A stretch of DNA of 64,000 bases, from contig NC_069361.1 of NCBI RefSeq assembly GCF_021730395.1, positions 79,431,001 to 79,495,000 on the forward strand, read 5' to 3'. Shown here one piece after another: positions 1 to 12,684 of this stretch. The DNA is from Mercenaria mercenaria. Taxonomy: Eukaryota > Mollusca > Bivalvia > Venerida > Veneridae. The notes under the pieces are model-generated. The model worked only from the letters and a program-made list of their open reading frames with translations, did no database searches and had not been told where the DNA came from. The position numbers were made by a program, and so were the translations under genes. Within the stretch, counting starts at the first letter, position 1. Every line of letters begins with the position of its first letter.

Positions 1-294
1 ATGTGCTCCGAAACTAAGCTTAGTCATGGTCGACCATGATGGATTAAATATGCTCCAAACTATGCTAAGTCATGGTCGACCATAAATGGTTAAATGGTTT
101 AAATGTGCGCCGAACTAAGCTAAATCATGGTCGACCCCTAATTGGTTAAAAGTATGCTCAACTAAAGGGAAGACCTGGTAAACTATAAGTGATTATAAGG
201 GTGCTTCGCACCGTAAGTCGTGATCTACCGAATTAGTTAAAATGTGCTCCACCCCTTAGATAATTAGTTAAATGTGTGTTCCAAACTAAACAAA
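1..294. repeat. degenerate ~50-bp tandem repeat, left block
   Basis: About five imperfect copies of a unit of roughly 50 bp follow each other. Each has a phrase like GTGCTCCGAACTAAGCTTAG, then AGTCATGGTCGACCAT (a small palindrome centred on GTCGAC), then TGGTTAAA. Related phrases reappear at 5,214-5,380, on the other side of the LINE, so the two blocks look like one array split by insertion. No coding potential is visible. Confidence 0.7.
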
Positions 295-899
295 GTCATG
301 ATTTATGACAAGACAAGACAAGACAATTTATTGCAACTCATTTAGGCTTAAAGCCCATGACATAAATGGTTACATAATACAAGACATAAGCAAACAGTGG
401 TGTATCACGAATAAAAGTTTCTATAAAGAGTTATATAAAAATGTAGACGACGACAGCAAGAAAGAAAAAGTCACAACCATAAAACACAACAACAAAACAA
501 AAGCGGAGAAAGGCCAAACTTTGACAAGTTTACAAGAGTTGTACAACTTGACATAGATCTATTTAAATCAACAAACAGAAGCAAAATTAATGCTTAGATA
601 AGTAGTTTCAAAACAGAAGCAAATTAACAATAGATACTATATATATGGGCCGTTTTTTAACAATACATTTAATACAACATATATAGAACAATCAGTTCAA
701 TCACAGCCTTGTCGAAACGAAATACAGACCTGAGAAAACACACATTTAACTACAACCATAATATAAAACATATTAATATAGGTATTACAGATAGACTGTC
801 TAAGTTTAAATGCAATTTAAAAATAAATATTCCTAAATTTTGTATTATTTCTTATTTCGGAGTTCAAAAGTTCTATAAATTTAAACAATTTTGGTCTAA

Positions 900-2480
900 T
901 CCAGTATTTTCTTGGTATAATTGTTTTCTTAAATCATTATACAAATCACATTCTATTATTAAAATGGTATTTATCTTCTAAATTTTTTACAAATAATAAA
1001 ATTCCTTTATCTAATGGAGTGTAATGGTCTTACCCATCTTCCCGCTTCTACTTGTAATTTATGAGAAGATACCTTTTAAACGTGTAACAGATATACAAAA
1101 TTTATTACATTAAAATATTCAAAAATACGGCTGAAATCTAAAAATTGAAATTCTCTTATACAATAAAGCTCTAGAAGAAATTATTTATTCTTGAATTCCC
1201 AATTTTTTATAAATGGATCATTTAATCTTTGTTTAACCATATATAAAAACTATCGACATTACCTACCCTTTTATATCCAAGCTCTACAAACCCAGCGAAA
1301 AAGTAAATCTTAAAAAGAGCACCAGTTATGTCTACCATGATTTCAAAGTGTTTTCAACAATGTGTATGAATAAAAACATATTTATTATGACCAAGTTGTA
1401 ATATTTAACCAATATTTTACTAATTATACATGTGAATTGTTCTGTAAGATACTCGACCCAATTCGCCATATATGAAGTCATTCTGAGTTTCCTTTTTAAC
1501 TCCTAAAAGTTTTTTGCAAAATTGCATGTGCACCTCTCGACGGATAAATCATTACAAACACCAAACTTCGCTGCAATAGTTTAAAATAGGGGGGGCAAAA
1601 GCTTATCAAATAATTCAATTTTTGTTTGGTGATATAAAGTAAACTTATACAAAATTTTATTTAATTTGAATATTGCTTTTGTGTTGGCCGCTAAAGTATT
1701 TGGGCGAATCAGGACCCTCCCCAAGTAAATACTATACCTAAGTAACAAAATTTATTGACAATTTCAATCCTAAACCATCATATAGAAATTCTATGTTTCT
1801 TGGAATACTACTCCTTTTAAAAATCATTTCTTTTGTTTTTTTAACATTTACCTTAAGTTCCAAAGCATGCAATAATTATGTAGCAGATTAATATTTTGTA
1901 ATTCTTCAGCAGAATTTGCAAATATAACTATATGTCTGCATACAACAATAAAAAAACTTTAAACATATTAACACTATTCCAGCTGCATCACTATTGATAA
2001 ATACATTTCCAAATCATTGATAAATATTTTGAATATAAAAAGGGAGATAAACACTCCCCCTGTCTGACCCCTAACATACAAGAGTAAATTTCGCTTAAGG
2101 GATTACAATATTTTAAATCTAGACTTAACTGATTCATAAATTGATTTTCAATATCTAAAAGTTACCTCGCAGTCCTAATTTTATTAATTTATACCATAGA
2201 TTATTCTTTCACATAATCAAAAGCCTTCGTGTAATCAACAAATAAAGTATACAGTTGTTCCTTGATTCAAAAATGCGATATTAAACCATTTAATACAAAT
2301 ACATGTCAACAGTACTCATTTTTGACCCGAACCCCGCTTGGGCCTCAACAAAATACACGGGAATTTTCAGCCCATGATTTTTAAACCTATTATTTATTAT
2401 ACGGGTGAATAGTTAACTATACAGCTTAATAAAGTAATGCCACGATAATTTTCAACATTATTTAGCTTTCCCTTTTTTGT
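900..2480 (-). pseudogene. LINE reverse transcriptase and C-terminal region remnant
   Basis: The minus strand carries recognisable reverse transcriptase blocks in scattered frames: QAGFG with the ST-D phrase, FVDYTKAFDYV, a GVRQG-like block, and the catalytic YADD block, here missing a few bases. The thumb-like region follows (KFCYLGIVFTWGGS, then FCKKLLGVKKETQNDF and YGELGR). The conserved C-terminal phrases VEAGRWV and LEDKYHFIIECDLYNDLRK end the reading. It is degraded throughout. Confidence 0.8.
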
Positions 2481-3359
2481 GTAACGGAATAACGTACCTT
2501 CTGACCATCGTGAGGGAAAAAAACCTATTTCAAATATTTTATTGAACAAAAGAAAAAACAAAACAGGCATATAGTATGTTTACCGTTTATAAAAAATTCA
2601 TTTAAAAAGTAGATCAGGACGGCAGATCTGTTATTTTCAATTCTTTAATCGCAGTATTTTTCTCATCTATGTTATTTGACAATTTAATTCTGAAACATTT
2701 TTTTAAATTCTTCGTGTTCATAACGGTTAACAAATTCAAAATGTCTTCATCCGGAATGAAAAAATCTGTCTTTCGGGTTATTTACCGCTTTAAAAAACAG
2801 TTCAAAAGTAGAGATAGGGAATATTTGATTGTTTAAAACCACTGGATTCCTTAACATTTCCCAGTATAGACGAGCATTTTTTTATCTGGCTTTCAATAGC
2901 TCACTAGTTTTTTCTTTATCAAAATTATATCACATTTTTTTAACAAAGATTATAATCAGATCTTGCTTCACCATATATATCTTTTTTGCATCATTTTGGG
3001 GAATTCCTGTATTATTTAGGCACTTATTAAATATTTTCTGCTTTTTATAAATTCCTCGTCATACCATGGCTGATTGAAATCACAGTTATGTACGCTAGAC
3101 TCATTATCTATTTTTATTTTTTTCATAAAAAGGGGAGGCAACATTACTAAAAATAATTTCTAATTTCTGTTACAATTATCAATGTCACAACTTTAACTAC
3201 TTGACAAAATATCATTAGTAATATGTTTAAGGATTCGTTTTCATCATTCGACAATTTAATTCAATGTACTGATCTTTTAACTCAGATTTCCATACATATT
3301 TATAACTTGGACACATAAATTCATGTTTCGTATCGATTTCTGCATTCATCCTCTTCCAT

Positions 3360-4150
3360 TCTTTTGAATGGGAAAAAGTGACAGTCAAGAGGCAGGTGAT
3401 CCGAAACTATATTTGGGGAGTCGACCGAAAATTTGTATATTCTCAAACAATACTAGTTTACATAACAAATAGTCAAACAACGCTAAACTCTGTTATTTAA
3501 CAAAAGTATATTTCCCAGATTTACATCATCACCTTTTCGGCCATTTATAATTCTATAACCTTTTTTTGTTTGCAAAAATCAAAAGCAAAAAATCTTCCAT
3601 TATTGTTAACATGTCCATGGTCCTGTGAGAATCGTTTTTTTAAAGTAAATCTGCGGTATAATATCTGGTAAAATATCTTATTACCAACATTTAATGTATC
3701 ATTTTGTTACAAAATCTGGAAGTGTAGAAGTGCGGGCATTGAAATCGCCAAAAAGTGAAAAGTAACAATTATCGTTTTTTAAATATTTTCAACATGTATT
3801 ACCGAGTCAAACAACCCATCAAATGTATTATCCTCCCACAATAGTCGTCTACTACATTATCTGGGATAAACATAACAAAGTCCAATGAAACATCTCTATC
3901 CAACGATAACTTATTTTCCCGAAATCTTAACCCAAAATAATGTCATCATGAGAAGTAATATCAATTTTATTTATCTGACACTAAATATTTTTAACGTATA
4001 TAATTACACCACCTGAATTACGTTGTCGCAGTGCTTTTAATATCAGATCTGTGCAAAACAAAATGTTTAAAACCCTCAACCTGTAATTTGAATAACATCT
4101 GTCCATGTTTCAGTAAATAAAATAATATCATTTCTTTTAAAAACATCTTT
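3360..4150 (-). pseudogene. LINE endonuclease domain remnant
   Basis: This is the apurinic-endonuclease-like part of the LINE. Translating the minus strand piecewise gives FKRNDIILFTETWTD, then GDFNARTSTLPDF, then PNIVSDHLPLDCHF. These are the E-W, GDFN and SDH-L catalytic signatures of the exonuclease-endonuclease-phosphatase fold, in the right order. The frame is lost between the blocks, so no working enzyme is encoded. Confidence 0.8.
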
Positions 4151-4229
4151 TAAAAACACTGAATTCAGTTTATTTGTTCGTTTGCTTTGCAGGCCCTTAA
4201 TGTTATGTAAGCAAAACGAATAAGGACCT

Positions 4230-5190
4230 CCCCCGCACTGTACTATCTATCATCTCGAACTACTATCCCGGTTTTCCCTGTTTCTATTTATAGAAGCTGG
4301 GGAAAACCTGTTCCTGTTCAAAGATCGCTTCGCCTATACGGACTATATGATTGTTTACGCCTAGTGCGATTCCTTGCACGTGAAACATGGGTAGCCTTAG
4401 TGCTTTTACTGTCACAATTCGGGATTGTTTATCGTTTGTTGATTGTGGAGATTTCTGTGACTTAAATATGTTTTTGGGATACATTCCTGTGTTTGATCTA
4501 GGATCGTGGAGAATCCCTTTTTTAAAGTAAGTGTTTCTCCAAATGTTGTTGACCTAGAAAAATCACCCTGTTCACTCTGTGATCCTATGTTTGCTGTACA
4601 CTATGACAAGGTAAAATACTTTGTCTACATTATTTCTTGTGGCACACTTTGACTGGGGGGAAATCTGTCCTATTATGCAATCATGGCGGAGGTATTTAAT
4701 CCGGATGTCATTCACTGAAACTGGTCAACGTGTGGTTACGGATGACTGAATGTTAAACCATTTATTCCCGTATCAGCGTAGTGAATGTAGCTGTTGTTGA
4801 GTTTGATGGGGGCGTAGCCGGTATGGAAAAAAACCTGGGGGGCCGACTTGTCTACACTTTGAGCAATTCAATATATTTGCGCCCCCATGTTATTTGTTGA
4901 AAACGATACTCTTTGCTGTATGGTTCAGGTACATATTGCCAGTTGACTGTTGCCATGTCACTTATGGTTCAACGTGAGAAAGTCGTCATAGTTCACATAA
5001 TGGTTACACGGGAATTCACGGAATGTTTACCATCCAATTACTTACGGGAACTATTTACACCATCGATTTTGGTTTTTGATCGATACCCTAATATTGGCCA
5101 AAGCATATTGCAGCCTGGATTTCCCTTGGAGATCATAGTCAATAGAATAGCCAAGAAAGTTAACATTATACTCTGCTCATGATATACTTA
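4230..5190 (-). pseudogene. probable 5' part / ORF1 remnant of the LINE
   Basis: This stretch lies between the endonuclease block and the right-hand target duplication, so by position it should hold the LINE 5' UTR and first ORF. One 66-codon minus-strand ORF survives (4,284-4,484, rich in K, S and Q). I recognise no domain in it. The assignment rests on position only. Confidence 0.4.
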
Positions 5191-5213
5191 CTCATTGCGC
5201 CAAAGTAAGTTAC

Positions 5214-5380
5214 GTCATGGTTTAAACCAGTGGTTAAAAGGGCCCAAAAATAAATTTAAACCATGCTCAACCACGTTTCTGCATACTCAGCTAAGTCATC
5301 CTCCGCTATAAGTGGCTAAAAGTGTGCTGCTAAACCATGGTAAAAATAATTAGCTTTAAGTTTGACTGCAAACTAAGGAG
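5214..5380. repeat. degenerate tandem repeat, right block
   Basis: The phrases GTCATGGTTTAAACCA, GTGGTTAAAAG, CTAAGTCAT and GTGTGCTGCTAAACCATGG echo the array at 1-294. It is best read as the continuation of that array after the LINE insertion. Confidence 0.55.
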
Positions 5381-5899
5381 AGTTTAGTGCCTTAATTTCT
5401 GTTTTAATGTTAGCCTATTTCTTGAATGTTGAAAATGAAAAACAAATATTACCCTACCTACATATCGTTACTATGGTGACAGGACCAAGGTCGTTCTTTC
5501 ACAATCCTCCATTCATTGAATGACAAATCGTTTTTAAGCATGATGTCAAAAGAAGAAAGATATCTATGCTTAGATAAAATTATTGCGCTTTTTTTTGGCA
5601 ACTTTAATGGATGGATCGGATGAAAGGCTTTTAAATGATCCAATAAAATCCATTTAGCAACATTTTAGGCAAAGAATTATCACCACTACCTCTGTATAAT
5701 GTATTTCTTTTTCAATTTCTCGCTATACAAATTTAAAGTACTTCTATACTACCCGAAACACCAAACTTAATTAATCGTTTAAAAAGTAAAGGCAAACTAT
5801 ATAGTATTTCAAAAGTGATCGCAAATGCGATAATATTTAAGGTAGTGGACCCGAAAAGACGATCGGCAGTATCCGTACGATTACATATTCTCCGTTTTC

Positions 5900-5981
5900 G
5901 ATCTTCTCCGGCATCCGCCGACATCCTCCGACATCCGACATCCTCCGGAAGCCTCCGACATCCTCCGGCATCCTCCGACCG
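5900..5981 (+). repeat. short tandem repeat, unit near CATCCTCCGA
   Basis: CATCCTCCGA and close variants (CATCCGCCGA, GCCTCCGA) repeat about seven times. The tract is clearly more GC-rich than its surroundings. An ORF crossing it is simply a reading of the repeat. Confidence 0.85.
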
Positions 5982-8179
5982 TAATAGAAAATTCTATCTC
6001 ATAACAACCGGAGAATGCCGAAATCACATACAAAGATTACGTAATTGAACGGAAAGTACACATTGACCTCCCCTGTACTAATGTTTGACTAAGTTGCCGC
6101 AAACATTATATTGTCTTTGACATGTACTATACTAAATTCAACTGGACTGTTACCATAAGCCACCAGTAACTCGATAATGCATGTACTATTTTGGACGAGG
6201 CGCGAGCTCAAACCCGAGTGTAGTAATCGGATGCCCAGAGAGTAGTAATAGGACCTTGTTTAGATAAGCTATGAAAAACAAAACAAAAAAAAAACTTTAA
6301 ATAAGGAACAAAAATGGGAAATCTCTAGTTATTTAGTAATGTTCGGAAATTCAGAATAGAATACCATATGGTATCATTATTTGCCCTTGTTTATTTCGGA
6401 GTACACTGGCATTCATTTCAAAACAGTCTGTTCCAATACTTTGTCCGTCATACGTAACATGGCATGGATTATTGTTTGTTTTGTTTTTTTTGTAATAGTT
6501 TCGATACACACTACGTGAGCTTTTCCACAACGTCTTAACTAATATGGCACACAGCCTTGCCTTTTACTTGGCCAACTGATAAAGTGTGCAGCCAACATGA
6601 ACGTGACCACACACAATGTTATTCAAATGTGTTACGGATTAAACTATCATTATATGTATTCAACAGAATGCTATATTCAGGACAAATATTAATAATTTTT
6701 GAAGTCCCCTACGGCGAACTTTGTGTAACTTGTACTTAAGGTTAAAACTAATATTGTGATGAAAGTTAATTTCTATGTTTGTAACTTTTTCCACAAAACG
6801 TTAAAGTACATCGTCATTCTTCTTTCGTGTCAGTTCGCGCATTTTTTCACTCCATATATAGCTATCTAGAAATTTAGAACACAACGTTTTTGAAAAAAAG
6901 TTAACTACTAGCATCATTGGTTTGATCGTGTGCAACATCCCTAACACCTGAATATCACCAGTTTAAGAGCAAATCTGAATGTAGTATAACATCACTCTGT
7001 GGTCCAAAAAGAACATAAGCATAAGTACTATAACACTGTAATATAAGGCTGCACTCTGGTACCATTCTTCCATTTCTGTTTTGTTATTCTGATTTTAGCA
7101 AGGTGGCGAACTGGAGTAAATAAAACATGTAAGAAGATCCTTTGGAAGCATAGAATGCAACCAAGTAACATAATAGCAGACTTGTTTTGAGTTTGTCCAT
7201 GAAAGGTAATGGAAAGTGCAACTCCACTCACGTTCTATAGCACCAGCTTTAGCGGACCTCTACTGCACAAATGTTTGATGGACTCCATTATCCCAAAGAA
7301 CCAACAACATTGAATCCTGAACAGGATAAATCTGCAGCTTTATGCCACCATAGAAGAAGTTTCTCCGTCAACCGCTTTTGCTTTATGGAAAATATATGCC
7401 TTGCAGAGAACAAAGTGCTACTGTTACGAATTCCATGTTTCTATTAAATGACATTGCAAACAGAAAATACAAAGTAACAAAACCTGACTAAAGGTTGAAA
7501 ATTCGATATTGCACTCTTTTCCCCAATTAGTTTTTGTAAAAAATGTACATATTTTACATAGCTGAAGTTCATTTACGAAATTTTCACTGATTAAAAGATT
7601 TACTTACCTTTAAATCAATAGCATTATCTGGCCGGAGTGCCTCTTTACAATGTTTACTTTTGATATCGCCACATAAGGTTATCTATTGTTTTCATTAATT
7701 CAAGACAAAATGGAGACAAGAGTTACTTTATAAAGTGTTTTAATCAGCTGCGTTAGTGGTTTGTACTCCAGTTCATACTATTAATATTGTTACTACGTTT
7801 TTCACAATACAATGTTAGTTTTATTAAGTTCATAATTAAGAACGTCTTATAACTACAATTTAAACCTAAGGTCCAACAGTAGCATGCAGACTGTATCTTA
7901 AAATATTTTTTCTTTAGGGCGCTTGTAAACTCCATGGCAACGGATTCAGTTGATAAATGTATTTGCCCTTTCTTCCTGCTCTGAATTAAACCTATATTTG
8001 AAGGTGTTCATCTTCGGGTCAGTGTATTATTTCAGTTCGCTTCCAACACTGCCACTGTGACAATTCATGTTTCAATGACTGCATGATTGGAAAATTATGT
8101 ATGTTCTCTATAGAAGATCGTATGAAAATTACAAACTGACAACTCGAACATGAAATCATTTGAAGACATGGACTTTGGG
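5982..8179. other. intergenic, no gene recognised
   Basis: AT-rich DNA with only short ORFs (60-77 codons) lacking recognisable motifs or splice-linked partners. I found no convincing repeat boundaries here. Confidence 0.6.
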
Positions 8180-8188
8180 CACGCTAGA

Positions 8189-8379
8189 TGAGGAAGCCAT
8201 CCAGCTGGCTTATATTACGGAAGGTCGGTGGTTCTACCCAGGTGCCCGCTCGTGAAGAAATAATGCACGGAGGGGCACCTGGGGTCTTCCTTCATCATCA
8301 AAGCTGGAAAGTCGCCATATGACCTATGATTGTGTCGGTGCGAGGTTAAACCCAACAAAATAGATAAATAAAAATTGGA
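8189..8379 (+). mobile_element. SINE-like retroposon with target site duplication
   Basis: The element runs from GAAGCCATCCAGCTGGCTTA through GGTCGGTGGTTCTACCCAGG, AAAGCTGGAAAGTCGCCATA and TGTGTCGGTGCGAGGTTAAA to an ACCCAACAAAATAGATAAAT tail. I associate this tail with a domain shared by many molluscan SINEs, from memory. CACGCTAGA occurs at 8,180-8,188 and again at 8,380-8,388. Extended leftward, the match is TGG(G/A)CACGCTAGA, a retroposition-type duplication. No clear tRNA A/B boxes are seen. Confidence 0.75.
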
Positions 8380-9177
8380 CACGCTAGAAATCAAAGAACA
8401 ATGCCTTCAGACTATTAGACTTAAAAGGGGTATTGTTTTGTGCCTGACCAAAAAGTTCTTAACATGTTTAAGTGAGTAGGCCTAACTAACTTTTTTACAA
8501 TGTTAACATAACTTAAGGACTTTATTTTCTGTTTTGTTCAACAATAAATCATGTTTAAAATATCACAGGTCAATAACTTTAAAATTGTCAGTGATTTTCC
8601 AAGTATCACAAACTTAGGTATTAATTTTCCATTAATTTAGTTGCTACTCGAACTAAAGAGTTTGACACAAAGTGAACAATAAATTACAATCACCTTTAGA
8701 TTACAGAACTCGACGAAGCGTCACTTATATTCTGTATTTGCATAATAGGAAAATAAATAAGATGTTATTAACATGAAACCTATCCCTTGAAATTAATAAA
8801 CTAGGGTTTAGTTTATAGTACTCCATTTTAGGTCGATGTTGAAACAAGTTTTATAAAATTTTCTAGTTTTTATCAATAAGAGATTAATATACGTCTGCTG
8901 TGTGCATTCTGGCACTAATGGTACATCTAGTGAAATAATGGCTCGATGGCTTTAGCCTGAAGGCCATTGTGAAACCAGGTGTGCTACTGTGGCCAGGATG
9001 CACATCCAATTAGTTCATTCACCTTTTTATTATATACATTACTATATGACGTCAACGTCAGAACGAGCAGCTGTTCCACCACGGACCGGAAGTGTTCAAA
9101 TAACATGTATCAATATCAACTGAGCAAGTCTAGTAGTATTTCAGTAATTTTAACGTAATTTTGTTACTATTTATATC

Positions 9178-9213
9178 GGGGTGGGGAGGGGGTTTGGGGT
9201 GTTGGGCAGCAAC
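9178..9213 (+). other. G-quadruplex-type G-rich tract
   Basis: Four G-runs of four or five bases (GGGGTGGGGAGGGGG, then TTTGGGG), with loops of 1-3 bases, followed by a further GGG. This fits the usual G-quadruplex pattern and stands out in AT-rich DNA. No gene is recognised nearby. Confidence 0.6.
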
Positions 9214-10534
9214 AGAACCTAGGAGAAGCCATGAAATGACAAGGTGACAAGGGCTTCTACGGTGCAATCACCATCTAGCATGCCAGTCTGGCTGTGGCCA
9301 ATCGTGATGGTGCGGGTCGTGTTGAAAATTTCAGAAGAGACGCCATATTTTGACGAGTGTGGAGTAGTTTAAGACTATTATTTTCGTCAAATGCTCTACT
9401 GAATTGCAGAAGAATGTTTGTGTACCAGAAGCGATTTGTTTAAATAAAAGATACTCTACGTTCAATTCGTTGTGCTTCACAGGAACACTTCTCCATTAAG
9501 TCAATATGTGAGGAGAGATGGGAGGCAACTATATATTCTCTCGTTTTACAGAGAATACAAGTGACAGAGATTGCAAGATAGTTTGCTGGGTCAGTTTTTA
9601 GTTATGAAGCAATTCTTGGCCTTGTTCAAGTCTTGCGGGATAGCGCAAGATGTAAGAGATTTCTAATTTCTTTTCAGTAGCCAGTTCCGAACCGATCTTG
9701 CAGCTGTGTTGGCTTTGAGAAAATAAATAAATTTAACAACGCCAGACTTGCTGCAAGAGAAATTCTTTTAGCAAGTCATTAACTTGCCCGAAATATCGAT
9801 TTGTCCATTTCTTGTAGAATCATGGTTTTCGGAACCACCTGTCTAAAAGCATGTCTGACCTCAACTATTTGACAGATATATAAGGTAAATGTATTCAAAG
9901 TTATTTACACTAAATTATTTACACTCCTGTCGTCAATTTGAAGCGAAAGGAGGTCCGTATCAATATTTTCATTTCTAAATTCTATTTTCAGCTATAACCG
10001 ACAAAAATAACAGAAGCGTTTAATGGCAGACTTTCAAATTGTGCTTACGTTTTGTACTATTATGAAATAAGTAACCAAACCCGGCTGTTGACATTGTTAG
10101 GACTGGTGTAAGGATAAATACTAATTTCCGACGGTGAAGTAGTTAATAGTTAGTACTTTTATGCAAGATCTATTTGCACTACCTACTTTTAGCGGCTTTA
10201 TTTGAACAGAAAAATGACCACGCTAACACTGGGTCACTACACGGATACAATAGTCACTCGTGACTAGAGAACTTGAACTTCAGACAAAAGGTCATTTACT
10301 GCTCTTTTGACTTTTCTCAGTGAATTAACTCATTGTAATTTTACATCAAACCTTCAGGATTTATCCCCCTTTGCACTATATTACCAATCAGTGAGCGAAA
10401 AAAGCAAGTTTTAATTATCGGTCTAAATAAAGTTTGTGATGGTTTGCTCACAGATTGGCTGTATTCAGTTTCACCATTTACATTTCATTTTGGCATGAAA
10501 ATGTAGATTAATGAAATGTCAACAAATGAAAGTG

Positions 10535-10562
10535 GAGACAGACAGACAGACAGACAGACAGG
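10535..10562 (+). repeat. (GACA)n microsatellite
   Basis: About seven uninterrupted GACA copies, followed by GGGTGGTCAG. Confidence 0.9.
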
Positions 10563-12000
10563 GTGGTCAGAAAGTTTGTGTACTCTTCATGTTGATGCTG
10601 GTTGATATAGGCAAGTCAATGAAGGTCAAGGCTCGTCAAGACTCGCCAGAGGAAGTACTGTGTTAGTCAAATCAACTGGACAAAACTGTCTATCTACGAA
10701 GGAACGAAAACTCTGTTGCCAAAGAATATGGCTCTAATACCTGAACAGAGTTAAGGAATACATGAAGAAGAAAATTTATCAATTTCATTGATTTTATTTT
10801 ACAAGATCTTCCCACGGTAAAATTCTAAGACCAATCTAAACCATTTAAAATGATTCAACCTCACTGAGTATTCTTACATATTACAATCAACCCTATATAA
10901 AAGGCATTAAAGCAAAAAGGGGCTATATAGGAATCGGCAACTTGCAATAAGATGATGTAAGTTGAGATGGTGCTGTCCTTTCATTATATAATAGCTCCTT
11001 TTTGTTTCCCTACCTTCAAACCCCACTACATATACCATCAACACATAGCAAATGAATTGAACATTTTTCATTGGACAATACAGTATCAAAAAAAAATAAA
11101 ATACAAATACATATAATAACAGCACTTTAAGTAGTATATAAACTAACAATTGAACATAAAAATCTCCCGCATTTTTTTAAATGTTAGAAAGCAGTCATTT
11201 GTAAGAACATGTACATATTCCTTTCAACTTTGTTATTTGCTAACAAACTGGTGGTTTTGGTCAGCATAACCCAGAATTAACTGATTGTCTGATCTAATAC
11301 ATTGCTCAAATTGAATAAAACTTGATACATTCTTCATACTTAAGCATTACTTTGCCTAAATACCTTTTAATATTCAAGGAATGTCAAATAGTTTCTCTTA
11401 CTACATGTAGTCAAAAGGAATGTATGAGTATGGCACATTAAAAAGAAATATCTTGATTATTACCAGCATACTCAAAATTTTATGAATCTTCATCATTTTT
11501 ACCTTAGAACATTGAAAAATTCTAAAAAAATCACTTTTCAAGACAAGGTCAAGGGGGAAACCAAGGTAATTCTGGCTACTAAAGGCCCTTCCTGACAACT
11601 ATAACCTCCCTTTAGTCAGCAGTCATTACTTCAGCTGTACGCAGACTGAAAATGTTAATAAATTCAAGTCTACTGTTTTGATCTACCTTTTCTGTAAGGA
11701 GATTTTCTTTGATTTTTCTTTAAATATAAGACAATGCTATTGATATTACACATCATCCTAAAGAACTCTGACGGTTTTTACTTGATTAGTCATGGCTTTC
11801 TTGTCAAAAAAAAATCCAAACTCCTATCTGATATTCTCTATTATAAATTTCAGCAATTTTTGACACCAATTTTTTATTTTTAAAATTCTGCTGACGCCAA
11901 TTTTTTTTTTTAATTCAACTAAAACTTTATCTGTTTACTAATTATCCTAAAACTTCCAAGGTATTGTAGCTACCATACAGTATAATTTCTAATATAAACA

Positions 12001-12140
12001 AGAACATCACAGTGAACAAGAGTGTAAAGTTTCAATCCATTCCCATTAGTGGGTACTAAATACCAGCTTACCTACAGAAACTTAACAAAATTGGGAAGCC
12101 GATGCACAGATGAGCCCAATAGCTCTACCTGTTCTTTGAA
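12001..12140 (+). mobile_element. fragment of a hairpin-ended element
   Basis: Begins ACAAGAACATC...ACAAGAGTGTAAAG and ends CAATAGCTCTACCTGTTCTT then GAATAATTGAGCTAAAA. The end is a worn form of the AGCTCTACCTATTC hairpin seen at 31,041 and 51,100. No tandem core remains, so this is an internally deleted copy. Confidence 0.5.
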
Positions 12141-12684
12141 TAATTGAGCTAAAAATGTTGGGTTTTTTTAACTGTAATTTTGCCCAATTTTGAGGAAATA
12201 TTTCTTTGACCAATAAATGACATTCTTTAAGATATTATAAGAATTCAAAGAAGTCCCACTATCACCTATGGAGACTTTAGAATGATGTTTAAAGTGTCGG
12301 GTCAATCTGAAAAGCATTACTAATTTCTGTTAATTTGTTTCAGAAAAAACATAGTTACTGAAAGTAAAGGATAATATAGTGTAGGATGCATGCAGCCACA
12401 CTGGTAAAGTGTCCAGAAAGATAACAAAAATGCCTTTTATATTCTCAGGAAACATTGGGATTCATATCAAAGGTTTCAAGAAAATGAAATTTAATAAAAC
12501 TGGCAAAGCTATTTGCCTTATAGCATATTCTGTTACAAGGAGATCAACTCTAATAGTGTATGCTTTTTTTGTCAAGTTCTTTTAACTTAATTTTTCGAAA
12601 ACCCTTTCCATTAAATATTTAGACAGGCTCATAAGCTTTCCAAAGGTATCTGTGCCAAATAACATTACAAAGGAGGATGTTACA

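Larger units (their letters stand above)
306..5213 (-). mobile_element. broken LINE (non-LTR retrotransposon) with APE endonuclease and reverse transcriptase
   Basis: Read on the minus strand, the remains follow the standard LINE order. Endonuclease motifs come first (FTETW near 4,105, GDFNART near 3,745, SDHLPL near 3,395). Reverse transcriptase motifs follow: EAQAGF near 2,340, FVDYTKAFDYV near 2,230, the GVRQG...FLF-like block near 2,060, the YAD-D-IVIFANSAEEL block near 1,915 and LKVNVKKTKEMIF near 1,845. The C-terminal part includes CYLGIVFTWGG, QFCKKLLGVKK, VEAGRWV and LEDKYHF between 1,775 and 900. The 3' end is a short (CTTGT)n tail at 306-328. GTCATGATTTA (295-305) and GTCATGGTTTA (5,214-5,224) are a likely 11-bp target duplication with one mismatch, giving about 4.9 kb. 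Many frame breaks show it is inactive. The motifs resemble APE-type LINEs common in molluscs, but I cannot assign the clade. Confidence 0.85.
8390..12000. other. intergenic, no gene recognised
   Basis: Gene-poor DNA. ORFs are short (up to 80 codons) and low in information. The tracts worth noting are a G-rich run near 9,178 and a (GACA)n microsatellite at 10,535. Confidence 0.6.
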
